The notes beneath the pieces are model-generated. The model saw nothing but the letters and a program-made list of their open reading frames with translations. It had not been told where the DNA came from and did no database searches. Below, piece by piece: positions 45,769 through 57,631 of a DNA stretch of 64,000 nucleotides; position 1 is the stretch's first letter; each line of letters starts with the position of its first letter. The stretch is from Dryomyza anilis (Eukaryota > Arthropoda > Insecta > Diptera > Dryomyzidae), in contig OX638136.1 in the NCBI GenBank assembly GCA_951804985.1, forward strand, positions 3,723,852 through 3,787,851, in the 5' to 3' direction. Both the position numbers and the translations under genes were made by a program.

Positions 45769-46301
45769 TGTTACGAAAAGAGGTAATTTGCCCCACTGTG
45801 CAAGCATTCAACAATAATAAATGAGACGCAAGACAATTCAGCGCACTAAGCAATGTGTTAGAAAGAGACGTAAGATCATTCAGCGTACTGAGCAATGTGC
45901 GAGAAAGAGATGGAAGATCTGCACATTAAAACACATGAGTGCGAATGAGATGCCAATAGCATGCGTCATTCACGAAACGAGTAGAAGGTTCTCGAAACAA
46001 GTCGAAGCTTGTCGAAACGTGTCGAACTGATGCATGCAGTATATAAGGGAGCCGCATTTGAGGTACTTCACTTCAGTAGTGATTGGAAAGTGGTCGAGTG
46101 CATCTCGTGTGATCAATGTCAAATTAAATTGGGGACATGCAGCAGTTGTTAGAATTTGTTATTAGTAAAGTTGTTTATTAAAGTGAATTAATAGAGTTAA
46201 TTGTTATAATTTAAACCAAACATAAGAGTGTTTTTATTTTGTACACAATCCAGCGATACGGACTCGTAGAACAGTTTTCCGTAGACTGACTTTTCGTAAC
46301 A
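45769..46301 (+). repeat. Right LTR of the tandem array
   Basis: 533 bp with normal ends, followed by ATAT. It shares the ACTGACTTTTCG variant near its end with the 3' LTR at 38397-38929, whereas 5' LTRs read ACTGAATTTTCG. That is consistent with both being descendants of one ancestral 3' LTR. Confidence 0.85.
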
Positions 46302-46305
46302 ATAT

Positions 46306-48147
46306 ATATATTTTTTTATCAGGAGGTCTTCTGCGTCGATTTATTGATATCCGTCTTTTAATTCATGCTCCACCAGTTCTTAAAGGTGTGCATTCATTTG
46401 AAATCATACTAAAAATTCACTTTAAAAACGTTTTATATTAAAAAATATTTTTTATTTTATATATTTTATTTTTCTGTGTAAGTTAGATTTTCGTCTGACA
46501 GAATTCGAAAGGCCTAATATTATAAAAATATTCATCATTCAAAGTGTCTTTAACAACAGACAAAAAAAGTATTTCAATGTTGCGACTTAAAAAAATAAAC
46601 AAACATCTTTTGCATGAGATTTCGACCAACATTGTTTTAAGTGCAAAGCATTTCAAACGCACAAACACGTAAATTGTGCTTCATTCTCAAAGAGTGATGA
46701 GTTGAACATGCGTATGTAGAGTTAAAAAAATTATTTTGTGACTTCGTTTTAAAGTTAGCTTTTTATATACCACATGGTATAAGTATCATCCTGAGAGGTA
46801 ACGCATCGCTGCTCCATTATTTGAAAATACCATCTTTATTTATTGCACACAATAAAAATATTTATTTTAATATTGGCTTAAGGGTTTTTTTTATAATTGT
46901 TATTGTCTATATTTTAAGTTAAACTTAAATAAAAAGTTTTTAATTCATACAAACAAATAAAAAAGATAAAAAAACAAAACAAAAGTTATGAACTAAAAAA
47001 TGTTGTTTTTATTATAAAACTTTTTCAATGTGAACTTTAAGAATTCTTTAGATTATATTATCACCGTCCACGTTTCATTTTAAATCATGCTAAACATTCA
47101 ATTTAGAAACGTTTTATATAAAAAAAATATATATTTTTTTTATTTTTCTTATTTTTTTTGTATCAGTTAGATGTTTGTCTGACAGAATTCGAAAGGCGTA
47201 ATATTATTAAAATCAAAAATCTTCATGATTCAAAGTGTCTTTAAAATGGAACACACAAAACAACTATTTCAATGTTGCGACATAATAGATAAACAAAAAG
47301 CTTTTGTATGAGCTTTCAACCACACATTAACGAAGGATTTTGTTAATGTGTGCATTTGCTCTTCGCTGCTTTAAACATAAAGTGAAGCCGTAACCGTTGC
47401 TCGTTTGGGTTTTCAGTACTATGACGAGTATCTTTTTCTCTAGAATCTTTTTCTGGAACAACGAATATTTTTATATTCGTTAGGGGTCTTGTCGTAGGGT
47501 TCAGTCATATTTTCAATTTCAACTTGGTTTAAACTAGATGTAATTTCGTCTATAGTCAACATATAACAAATATTTAAAAAGCCATATTAACTGATTAATA
47601 TGTGGAACTTAAAACTAAGTTTGACACTTCACTGAAAACGAAAAACCCACAAAATAACCCTTCCTTAGTAACTTTTAAATCCAATTTTGTTTAAATTTTG
47701 ACATTTCTAAATAAATTGTTCATGGGTTGCATTTCTGTCGCAAAAATAAACGATTTTGGATTAATTAATTTAAGTCACCTTTTTGTATAAATTTAGGGCA
47801 TAATATATCTTTTGGTTGATCATTTGTATTACTAAAGACGACTTTTCAAACTTTTCAGATAAAGAAAACATTTAAAAGACATAAGTTGCCTATTTGGGTA
47901 GTTTGACAATGATAACCCTTTATTGCGTATTGTCCTTAAACGAAATCACATCTATAAATTTTTATTTTTTAATTGCTATATTTTAACGTACGACTAGAGT
48001 TCATTGCCTAAAATGAGAACGTAATTTCAGTTTGAAATATTTATTTTACCTTGAACTAAGAGTGAAAGGGTATATTTAGTTTGGGAGGCCGTTTTAAACA
48101 CCCAGATGTAAGCATATCTGTTATATATATATATATATAAATATATG

Positions 48148-48231
<84 letters not shown>

Positions 48232-48851
48232 TATATATAAATATTCACCTAAAACATGTGGTCTAGAAATGGACGTGATCCGCCCATACTTTTTTTCATT
48301 TTTACCGAGTTGTCATAGTGAAAATTTTAGCCGTAAATTATTAAAATCAAATCTGTGAAATATTTATCTTACAAAATTTTAAATATAGACGTGGTCCGTC
48401 CACTTTTATTTTTATAAATTTTTATTAGTTATTTTATATTTTTATAACAATTTTTTTAATTAAATAAGATTTACATTTATGATATGTGAATAATATTCGG
48501 AAGGTAATGGGGTTCAGCATAAGTAAGAACTTTAAAACTAAGGTATACTAATAAATATCCCACATTAATACCCTCACCATAGGTATAGGGTATTCCATAG
48601 TCGGGCCCTACCGATTATAAAACTCCGTCCCATGTGACCTAACTTTCCCAACTCGTATAAGTTAAATTTCAATATTTTTTTTTGAATTGAAACAAACAAA
48701 TAAAAAAGATTAAAAAAAAAATATTGTTTTTATTATAAAACGTTTTCAATGTGAACTTTAAGAATCCAATAGATAATATTACTACCGACTTTAGTTGGGT
48801 AGGTCGTTTTTAACACCCAGATGTAAGCATTTCCGTTATAGAAAAGTATAT
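46306..48851. repeat. Dispersed repeats between LTR elements
   Basis: Corresponds to copy A 6357-7850, including the second copy of the small ORF (47440-47562, minus). Then come about 300 bp of AT-rich sequence, a (TA)n array at 48121-48241 and a TATACCC-type remnant up to the next LTR. No gene supported. Confidence 0.7.
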
Positions 48852-49417
48852 ATATTGTTACGAAAAGAGGTAATTTGCCCCACTGTGCAAGCATTCAACA
48901 ATAATAAATGAGACGCAAGACAATTCAGCGCACTAAGCAATATGTTAGAAAGAGACGTAAGATCATTCAGCGTACTGAGAAATGTGCGAGAAAGAGATGG
49001 AAGATCTGCACATTAAAACACATGAGTGCGAATGAGATGCCAATAGCATGCGTCATTAACGAAACGAGTAGAGGTTCTCGAAACAAGTCGAAGCTTGTCG
49101 AAACGTGTCGAACTGACGCATGCAGTATATAAGGGAGCCGCATTTGAGGTACTTCACTTCAGTAGTGATTGGAAAGTGGTCGAGTGCCTCTCGTGTGATC
49201 AATGTCAAGTTAAATTGGGGACATGCAGCAGTTGTTAGAATTTGTTATTAGTAAAGTTGTTTATTAAAGTGAATTAATAGAGTTAATTGTTATAATTTAA
49301 ACCAAACATAAGAGTGTTTTTATTTTGTACACAATCCAGCGATACGGACTCGTAGAACAGTTTTCCGTAGACTGAATTTTCGTAACATTGGTGTCAGAAG
49401 TGGGATTGTGATACAAA

Positions 49418-49984
49418 ATGGTTAAATTCGATCAACCTAAAGTCGACCAGATAAAGAAGGAGCTGGCGATTCATAATCTTCCAACTGTAGGTACGAAAGT
49501 AGAACTACAAAAGCGTCTAATGGAAGAATTAGAGAACCAAGGCATTGACCTCGTAGATCACGAGTTCGAAGTGGAAGCTGCAACAGCGTCATCGAAAAGT
49601 GTGGACACGGAGCAAAAAGTAGAGTCACAAATCTTTGAAATGAACCAGTTGCTCGGAGCAATACAACAACAGCTTCAAGAAAATTCCAATAAAATGGAAC
49701 AGAAGCTTCGAGAAAATTCCAATCAACTTAAAACAGAACTTCAAGAAAATTCCAATCAACTTAAAACAGAACTTCTGGAAAATTCTAACCAACATCAAGT
49801 AAAAATGGAGCAACAAATGCAGGAACATTCGAAACAGCTTCTGGAAGTTTCTAATACACTCAATGGCAAAGTAAAAGATCTTGAGGAGCATGTAAGGGAT
49901 ATGGAAGTTAGCGTTGCTGATAAAATTAATGGTATCGACCAGAAGCTCCAAAAATTGCAAAAATATTTCGTGTGTTGCAGATAA
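49418..49984 (+). CDS. gag: SAP-domain and coiled-coil N-terminal Gag, copy 4
   Basis: The same 188-codon open frame as copy 2, with one clear difference (residue 71 region ESQIF versus TQIF). Same coiled-coil unit number as copy 2. The preserved frame in copies 2 and 4 fits descent from one duplicated copy. Confidence 0.7.
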   Translation: MVKFDQPKVDQIKKELAIHNLPTVGTKVELQKRLMEELENQGIDLVDHEFEVEAATASSKSVDTEQKVESQIFEMNQLLGAIQQQLQENSNKMEQKLRENSNQLKTELQENSNQLKTELLENSNQHQVKMEQQMQEHSKQLLEVSNTLNGKVKDLEEHVRDMEVSVADKINGIDQKLQKLQKYFVCCR

Positions 49985-50879
49985 ATGGAACAATGAAGAC
50001 ATGGTAGCAGCGCTTATCGTGGCGCTAAAAGGAGGCGCAGCCGAAGTTTTGCTGACAGTCCCAAAAAGTGACATAAACAGTTATTCAGCGGTCATGGGTG
50101 CATTGCAACGAAAATACGTCAGTGACCACATGGCACCTATTTACAGAATACAGCTGAAGTTCCGAAGGCAAAATAATTGCGAATCATTGCAGGAATATGC
50201 TGCAGATATTGAGAGACTTGCACATTTGGCGTATTCCGATTCAGCCTGTGATTTCTTGGAAATGTGCAAGATAAATGCATTCGTTTATGGCATACGGGAT
50301 CCTGAGACAAAACAGGCAACAATGACTAACCCAAAGGTGACATTTATGGAAACGGTCACCACAGCGCTTACGCAGGAGATAGCGTCTACATTGTTCCGAC
50401 CAGCGACGGAGACACGTGTACAAGATGAGGAGAGGGAAAATGTATGTCAGGGAGTAAGTAGAGCATCCAAAGCCAGCGTTAAATCCGAACATTATGTTGC
50501 CAACAGAAATACCCAATTGAAAGGTAAATGCTACAACTGTGGAAAATATGGGCATATAGCACGCGACTGTCGTGAAAGACGTAAATGTGAAAATCTGCAA
50601 CCACCTAAAGGATACCGACCAGAAAAGAGACCTGAGGATGGCCAAAATAACGCCAGGGAACATCATGGCAATTCCGGCACTGTGTCGACACGAGTGTGTA
50701 AAATGGAATCCAGAGAATGCTCAACGGAAGAAGAAAAAACGAACATAATTCACATTCATTCGTTAAATGTCATGGCAGATGATCAATGGACTCTAGAGCA
50801 AATACGAAATGATCAAAAGATGGACCCCAACATCGCAAAAATTCGGACGTTCAAGGAACAACAAAGAAAACCATTATGA
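49985..50879 (+). pseudogene. gag: Gag capsid/nucleocapsid and pol linker, copy 4
   Basis: Open, with CYNCGKYGHIARDC and the linker tail; ends at a TGA that replaces the TGG Trp codon of copies 1 and 2. It has the same deletion junction as copy 2. Integrase remnants follow to 51487 with a short loss (TTCCCAAG) near 51012. Confidence 0.75.
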
Positions 50880-51974
50880 AAAGAGTGAGTATCCAACAGT
50901 CCAATAAGCAGGGCTTATTGGGCGCAGTGGCAAAGCCTGAAGCTACAAAATGGTTGTTTGTACCGTGTGTGGGAAATTGAAAATGGCAGATCTGCACGAA
51001 ATTTAATTGTTGTCAAAAATAAAAGCGATAGTACTGAAATGCCATTGTGGATCCAATGGATGTCACTTGAGTATTAATAAAACGATTGAAGAACTCAGAA
51101 AACATTTCTATTAGGTCGGATATCAGAAGTCAGTCGCCTATTGGATTCAAAGATGTAAGCAATGTTTATCCGCAAAAAGAAAACCCGTCAGAAGTTGCGG
51201 TAAGATAAATCAATACAACGTAGGAGCACATGGCGAACCTACTGCAATGTATGGGCAAAAGCCGATTCCAAAAAGTGTTTTGCGTAAGAAGAAAAATGAA
51301 GACCGAGACGAGTTGCATCAGTCCTTAAGGCAGAGGATACAAATTCCAAGTAGTAAAATAAAGTCCAGATACGACTTGAGAGCAAACTCTGAGGGATTTA
51401 AGGAAGGAGATCTGGTAATGCTTTGTAGCCCGCCACGAGTAAATTTGATAAATCTGTTCGGGACGAACAGATTTAGGTGGAGGGAAGTGTTACGAAAAGA
51501 GGTAATTTGCCCCACTGTGCAAGCATTCAACAATAATAAATGAGACGCAAGACAATTCAGCGCACTAAGCAATGTGTTAGAAAGAGACGGAAGATCATTC
51601 AGCGTACTGAGCAATATGCGAGAAAGAGATGGAAGATCTGCACATTAAAACACATGAGTGCGAATGAGATTCCAATAGCATGCGTCATTTACGAAACTAG
51701 TAGAAGGTTCTCGAAGCTTGTCGAAACGTGTCGAACTGATGCATGCAGTATATAAAGGAGCCGCATTTGAAGTACTTCACTTCAGTAGTGATTGGAAAGT
51801 GGTCGAGTGATCAATGACAAATTAAATTGGGGACATGCAGCAGTTGTTAGAATTTGTTATTAGTAAAGTTGTTTATTAAAGTGAATTAATAGAGTTAATT
51901 GTTATAATTTAAACCAAACATAAGAGTGTTTTTATTTTGTACACAAACCAGCGATACGTTGTTAAACTCTACTG

Positions 51975-53218
51975 CAGGCATGTCAAACTCATTTGGTATC
52001 ACGGGCCGCATTGACAACTCAAAAGATGAGGCGGGCCGCAATTGTGTACCATACAAAAAAAAAATCGCTATTTTTTTACATTTGGTTCTTCTGTTGTAAA
52101 TTAAAATATAATGATTAGATGATAATATTTTCCATTGATATTCATTAAAAGCGCCACAGTAGAAAATTTTGGAAAAAATGGTGCGATTTTTATTTGTTTT
52201 AAATATATCGAAAAAGTGTTCGAATTTCTTTGATTTTGCCAAACATTTTGTCAGGGGTATATACAATGGAGTATATCAAACACCAGAGTAAAATGTAAAA
52301 AAAAAATTAGCTCTTGTACCAATATCGAAGGCCAAATCGTACTAAAACTACAAAAATAGTTCAAAGCGACATATCGCCGTTTTTTTTTTAAGAAACGATA
52401 ATAAAAACGATTCTGGCTTAATATTGCATCAAATAGTTCAAATATATAGAGATATATTTCAAAATCATTGCGATGTGGAAAATGTTTAAATATCCTAACA
52501 TAAAAATTTACTCTACTTAAATTACGAAATTTTAAAAATTAGTAACGAGATCGAATTTTTGTTATTCAAGACTTCTTACCAAACATATTGAAAAAGTTTT
52601 TTTTTTAAATATCGTATATAAATTTGATATTTATATAAATTTGAAATGGGTTCCTTTTTATGCACAACTAATTTAAATTGCAGGGCCAATCCATTGATTA
52701 GAGATTTAGGAGTTATAACAATGTTTATTTTATTATTCTTAAAATGAGGTTTGCAGCATTCTACGGTCAAGAGCTTTTTTCTACAACCACAAAAAGTGAT
52801 TATTGAATAATTTTTTGAAACTTTGGATACTGTATCTCTGGAGAAGGTGAGTCTGGAACTCTGATAGATTTGGTGTGAAATGTCTCTAAACAAAAAGTTT
52901 TACTTACTAAAAAAAAATGTTAAAATTAATACAATTCCAATTTTTACAATGCAGGACTCTTGTCTACAAATTTTTTATACTTGTTTTATTTTGATTGCGC
53001 CTTTATTTAATACTGGAGCTAATTCCGAAAATGGTTTTGTTAAATAGGGTCTAGTTTTTAAGATTTTTAAGTTTTAATTATTTTTTTCTCCTTTTATTTT
53101 TAATAGTCGAACCAAAAACAATAATGTATTTATCATTTCGTTGTTAGACGTACAAAACTATGTGCTACTATATATTTTTTATACATACCGGTGAAATATA
53201 GCCAAAGGAAATTCAAAA
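51975..53218. mobile_element. hAT-superfamily transposon, copy 3, right half missing
   Basis: The left flank CTCTACTG (51967-51974) and left terminus CAGGCATGTCAAAC are as in copies 1 and 2. It follows copy A 210-1463 and then jumps to the sequence of 3588 (TGCAAAAATC), so about 2.1 kb including the right terminus is deleted. An AAA(A)TGCAAAAATC-like microhomology lies at the junction. Confidence 0.85.
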
Positions 53219-54224
53219 TGCAAAAATCAAAAATTGCATTTTTCTCAAAAACGTTTCGTATATTGAAAAACTGAAAACTCGGTTCGAAACAGAACATTAA
53301 AATTAAGTAGAAATGATATGAATAAAGACAGGGAGAAGCAAAAGTGCTAATTTTGCCGAACAGTTTTATTTATCAAAATGACGACGAAAACTAAAATGCG
53401 TCCTGAGGTCACGGGGTAATCGTGAGATCATTACGTTTCATTTCAGTACCTACATGTTGTTATAGGTAGGTGTATACGTTTTCGATTTATATAGGGTACC
53501 ACAAGTCTGACCGCGCCCTAATTTAGTCTCGGACCCAAACAGAGGGGATAGTTTGAAGAAAAAATATTTCTCTTCATCCGGTTATGTTAAGTTTAGCCAA
53601 TTTGTTTCTTTGTTTGGAGATTTTTTGGTAGGAGTAACGAATTTTTTTCCATATATGGGTCATTCCATACCACATCGACAAAAAAAAAGTTTAGATTTTA
53701 CCTTTTTGATTTCCATGAAATTTGGGCAACTGTTAAAGTGTATTTAGATATGCATTGAACAATTTGTTTTTATCCTTTTCGATCACTACTTCCAGAGATA
53801 CAGTGCTTCAACGTTACATGAAATGGGTCAAAAATCACTTTTGTATGGATGTCCATATTTCAATATCTCCCTTTTAAAAGCTAATAGAACAAGATTTAGA
53901 GCACTTAAGTTGTAACTTTTAAACTTGAACATGTGGTCCGTGGTCATTATTCTTGCACTTCAAAATTAATGTCTTTAAAAAGGACCCTTTTTAAAATTCT
54001 GAAAAAAATCGAATATTTTGGTTGATTTAATACAAATGTTCATTCCAAATTTCAGGATGGTATTTTGATGGCATTATATTTTAAAAAATAATTTTATAAA
54101 CTTTTATTAATTTTTTGTATTAAAACATTTTTTTTTTAATCTATTATTTTTAATTATGAAGAATACACCAACACATCTAAAACAATAAATTGTTGAACTT
54201 TTATCGAACTTTCAAAAATGCTTT
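53219..54224. repeat. Segmental duplication, copy C, noncoding repeat
   Basis: Corresponds to copy A 3588-4566, with the recurrent GGTCATTCCATACCACATCG segment near 53657. No gene. Confidence 0.7.
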
Positions 54225-55345
54225 TTGGACTTATAGTATTATAACGAAGATATACAAAAAAATATGTATATTTTCTAAAAACTATGGCGCTTTAGTATAG
54301 ACAATTTAAAGACAAATTTAAATTTAAAATCATCTTTTTGACAATTTATTCAATACAAAAATTTTAAAAAAAGTTGACTTAAGTTGGACTTATAGTATTA
54401 TAACGAAGATATACAAAAAAATATGTATATTTTCTAAAAACTATGGCGCTTTAGTATAGACAATTTAAAGACAAATTTAAATTTAAAATCATCTTTTTGA
54501 CAATTTATTCAATACAAAAATTTTAAAAAAAGTTGACTTAAAATTGTCTATGGTTATGCGCCTATAATGTTTAAATTTGATTTAATATTGATACCCCGAG
54601 GCAAAATTTTTGTATTTTTTCAGGAATATTTAGGGCATATTTCCGGCCAACACACAGTTAAGTGGAATATTTTGGGAAGTGTAGAGCAGGTTGTAAAATT
54701 TTGTGGAATTTTAATGGCAGATTCACGGTATATTTTGGGATCGGGCCGAAAACAGACAGCTTGTGTTACAAACTACGCCTTTCTCTGTTTAAAATATGTC
54801 GAAATAATGTTTCTAAACAGCCTATTTTGTCTTAAGACATTTTGATATATAACTTAAAATATTTAAAAATCGAATTGTGTATTCTTCAGAATCTTTGTCA
54901 AAATACAAATTTAAAATCATCTTTTTGACAATTTATTCGATACAAAAATTTTAAAAAAAGTTGACTTAAAATTGTCTATGGTTATGCGCCTATAATGTTT
55001 AAATTTGATTTAATATTGATACCCCGAGACAAAATTTTTGTAATTTTTCAGAAATATTTAGGGCATATTTCAGGCCAACACACAGTTAAGTGGAATATTT
55101 TGGGAAGTGTAGAGCAGGTTGTAAAATTTTGTGGAATTTTAATGGCAGATTCACGGTATATTTTGGGATCGGGCCGAAAACAGACAGCTTGTGTTACAAA
55201 CTACGCCTTTCTCTGTTTAAAATATGTCGAAATAATGTTTCTAAACAGCCTAGACCCTGCCAAAAATTTTGTCTTAAGACATTTTGATATATAACTTAAA
55301 ATATTTAAAACTCGAATTGTGTATTCTTCAGAATCTTTGTCAAAA
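54225..55345. repeat. Two overlapping tandem duplications
   Basis: A 159-bp unit starting TTGGACTTATAG is repeated directly (54225-54383 and 54384-54542). A unit of about 428 bp starting near TTTAAAATCATC is then repeated (about 54476-54903 and 54904-55345), the second copy with about 17 extra bases (AGACCCTGCCAAAAATT). A single-copy, shortened version is at 16983-17230. Each 428-bp unit has an ORF of 92-99 codons, which I do not believe is a gene. Confidence 0.85.
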
Positions 55346-55442
55346 TACAATAGCGCATATTCATGGACAATTTAAAGTCAACTATAAAATAAAGTTTAAA
55401 GTTTTAGAAGCCCTTTCCATTTTGTTTTAATTTTTTTTTTTA

Positions 55443-55925
55443 AATTTGGCGCCTTTTATTCTTTTTTGAAAATCTAGCGCCTTTTTCTATATTTCACGCT
55501 CTTTTAGAAATGCGCAACATTTCTGTTAATTAGGCGCATTGGCGATTTTGCGCTCTTCTCTTTATTTGGCGCCCTTCTGTAGAGGCGCAAAAAATTTTGT
55601 AAATTAGGCGCATTTGCAATTTGTTGCTTTTTTGAAAATTTTGCGCCTTTCTCTATATTTTTTGCGCCTTTCTGTACAGGCGCAAACATTTAAATAAGGC
55701 GTATTTGCAATTTTATGCTTTTTTGAAAATTTTGCCCTTTTTTCCATATTTCCGCTCTTCTATAGAAGCTCAACAATTTTGTAAATTAGGCGCATTTGCA
55801 ATATTACTCTGGTTTGATAATTGTGGGCTCTTCTCTATATTTTGGGCCCGCTCTTTTAAAAAGGCGCACAATTCTTAATATTAGGCGCATTTTTTTCATT
55901 TTATGTTTTTTTGAAAATTTGTTTG
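55443..55925. repeat. GGCGC-rich degenerate minisatellite
   Basis: About five to six diverged units of 75-95 bp. Each holds TTAGGCGCATTTGCAATTT, then GCGC(C)TTTCTCTATATTT and a shorter AGGCGCAAAAATTTT piece. The regular GGCGC steps stand out in AT-rich sequence. It ends in a homopolymer-rich stretch. Confidence 0.75.
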
Positions 55926-56084
55926 AAAAATTCAAAAGAACGCCCATCTCCCCCCAGGGTATGTTTTTAGATTTTTGTAGAAAATCAGATATTAATTACA
56001 GGAATTTGACGCTCTTAGCTGGTTTCAAATAATCAATACGTACGAATAGCATTATATGAAAAAATGCTTTCGTCTACCTATTTG

Positions 56085-56240
56085 CTTCCAGCCTTATTAC
56101 CTACCATACCCCGCCTGTGCGTTCTATTTTACTTCAACCCATACTGCCTACCTTACCTACCGTGCTTGTGCCTTCCATTTTGCTTACAACTGTTTGGCTA
56201 CCATACCCTACCTATGCCTGCTATTTCTCTAACAATTTTG
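56085..56240. repeat. Short C/T-rich tandem repeat
   Basis: Three diverged units of about 60 bp with ACCTACCATACCC / CCTACCTTACCTACCGTGC / GGCTACCATACCCTACC, followed by TGTGCCTTCCATTTTGC-like sequence. Confidence 0.5.
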
Positions 56241-56329
56241 TTTTTATGCTATAGCAGGGAACTTGGCAAAGAAAGCAATCTATAGAAGAAATTTTTGTAA
56301 TATCAAATGTTTTTTTAGTCGATAGGTAA

Positions 56330-56799
56330 TTTTTTTAATTATTTCAAATTTTAATTATTTCAAATTGTCATTATTATCGAATTTCGTGGATTTTTCTTGA
56401 TATTAAGCAATCGTGAAGTAGATTTGAAACAAAAATGAGACATCTTTGTTCTTAATTTTTGCTACTATTTCTGTTTTTATTCTTTTCAACCCTACACATT
56501 ATTATTTTCAACCGACCAGCGTCGTTCACTTTTAATTCATGCTCCACCCGTTCGCCAAACACATCGTTGTAACTGATTTAAAGGTCTGCATTGACTTGAG
56601 ACTGCGATTGCCAATCAGCTTACGATATACAACCATAGAAAAGTGCACAGCCAAAATAATATTATTATGGATGGTCAGTCCCAATATAATGGCAATCAGC
56701 GTAAATTGTGCTTCATTCTCAAAGGGCGATGAGTTGAACCTGCGTATGTAGCGTTCAAAAAATTATATCTCACAATATATTTTAGCCAAAAGTAGGAAC
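56330..56799. repeat. Copy C end, with the empty hAT site
   Basis: Matches 17260-17607 and continues as at 34497. A single GTCCCAAT (56678-56685) marks the unoccupied target of the outer hAT element. An eroded protein-like fragment (minus) lies at 56512-56632, where LKSMQ and DVFGELVEHEL-type codons are readable. The sequence ends at the gypsy LTR inside AAGTAGGAACT. Confidence 0.8.
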
Positions 56800-57389
56800 T
56801 GTTGTATGTTAAAAGTCCTTCTACTAGGACTTTAACTTGATCCTATTTATACTTACTGAGTCCTTTTTACTTTCTTTATATTATTTAAAACAACCGGGTC
56901 TTTTTTACTTCAAGACACTTTATTTCGCTTTAAAAGTTGGTTACACTTATACTTAACACTTATTTGTAGACAGTTCAGCTTATCGAAAACAATTGATTCT
57001 TAGTCTATACTTAACTTCTACTTAACACCTCGTATTCTTATAATTTCACAATAAATTGAGTAATTTCATCATGCTAAAATAACTTAGTCAGCGTATTTAT
57101 AATTTCACAATAAATTGAGTACTTCTAAAATAACTAAGTCAGCGTTTGTCTGAGTGACCTATTTAACGTGGGCGTGTATACCTGTGCTATGTTAAGCTGT
57201 GTGCGCCAAGACAATTAAGTGCTGTTTGTGTTTAACATGCATAATGCTTAACCCTAAAAGTATGCCATAAAGAAAAATATACTGGTTATGTTATGTTGTG
57301 GATCATAAGCACGCTGTAAGTTCCACGATTATGATACACAACAGTGGATCATATGTAAGCTGTGAACTTTACGATTATGATACACAACA
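56800..57389 (-). repeat. 3' LTR of the env-bearing gypsy element
   Basis: 590 bp with TGTTGTATG and ATACACAACA at its ends. Near the minus-strand 5' end a unit of about 47 bp is tandemly repeated (57297-57343 and 57344-57389, each ending GATTATGATACACAACA). Another repeat of CACAATAAATTGAGTA lies at 57047 and 57105. Bases 57390-57410 (CCTCCCCCCTTATTG on plus) are the polypurine tract on the minus strand. Confidence 0.85.
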
Positions 57390-57631
57390 TACCTCCCCCC
57401 TTATTGAAAGAAAAAAAATTATTATTATTAAGAAGAATAATAGTTTTTTTTCTTTTGTATTATTTTAATTCTTTTTGAAGAGAAAATTATTATTAAAAGG
57501 AATAATAGTTTTTTCTTTTTACATTGTTTTATGTGGTATAAATTACGTTAAGTTCTATTAGTTATGAAGTTATGATCTTTACTTAAATAATATTTAATAG
57601 ATATTAGTAAATTAAGGGTTGTAATTTCCAG

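Larger units (their letters stand above)
40543..46301 (+). mobile_element. Tandem SAP-Gag element: LTR-internal-LTR-internal-LTR
   Basis: Three LTRs (40543-41075, 43160-43661, 45769-46301) alternate with two internal regions. ATAT flanks only the outer ends (40539-40542 and 46302-46305). Such arrays arise by unequal recombination between LTRs of two copies, or by recombination of circular or concatemeric cDNA. The middle LTR has lost about 31 bp (after AATGAGAT), which identifies it. The two internal regions differ: the second has a TAA in gag (43936) that copy 1 also has, while the first does not. Confidence 0.9.
48856..51958 (+). mobile_element. SAP-Gag LTR retrotransposon, copy 4, right LTR truncated
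   Basis: The 5' LTR is 48856-49387, preceded by ATAT, with the primer site at 49389-49407 and the 3' LTR starting at 51488. The 3' LTR has two small deletions and stops at GCGATACG (51958), about 39 bp short. There the flank of hAT copy C begins (TTGTTAAACTC). No target duplication remains on the right, so a rearrangement joined the two. Confidence 0.9.

Noticed and set aside
54567..55294. Two related ORFs of 92-99 codons in the 428-bp tandem units
   Set aside because: The copies arose by recent tandem duplication, so shared openness is not evidence of selection. The pyrimidine tract before GAATATTTAGGG is suggestive but alone is not enough.
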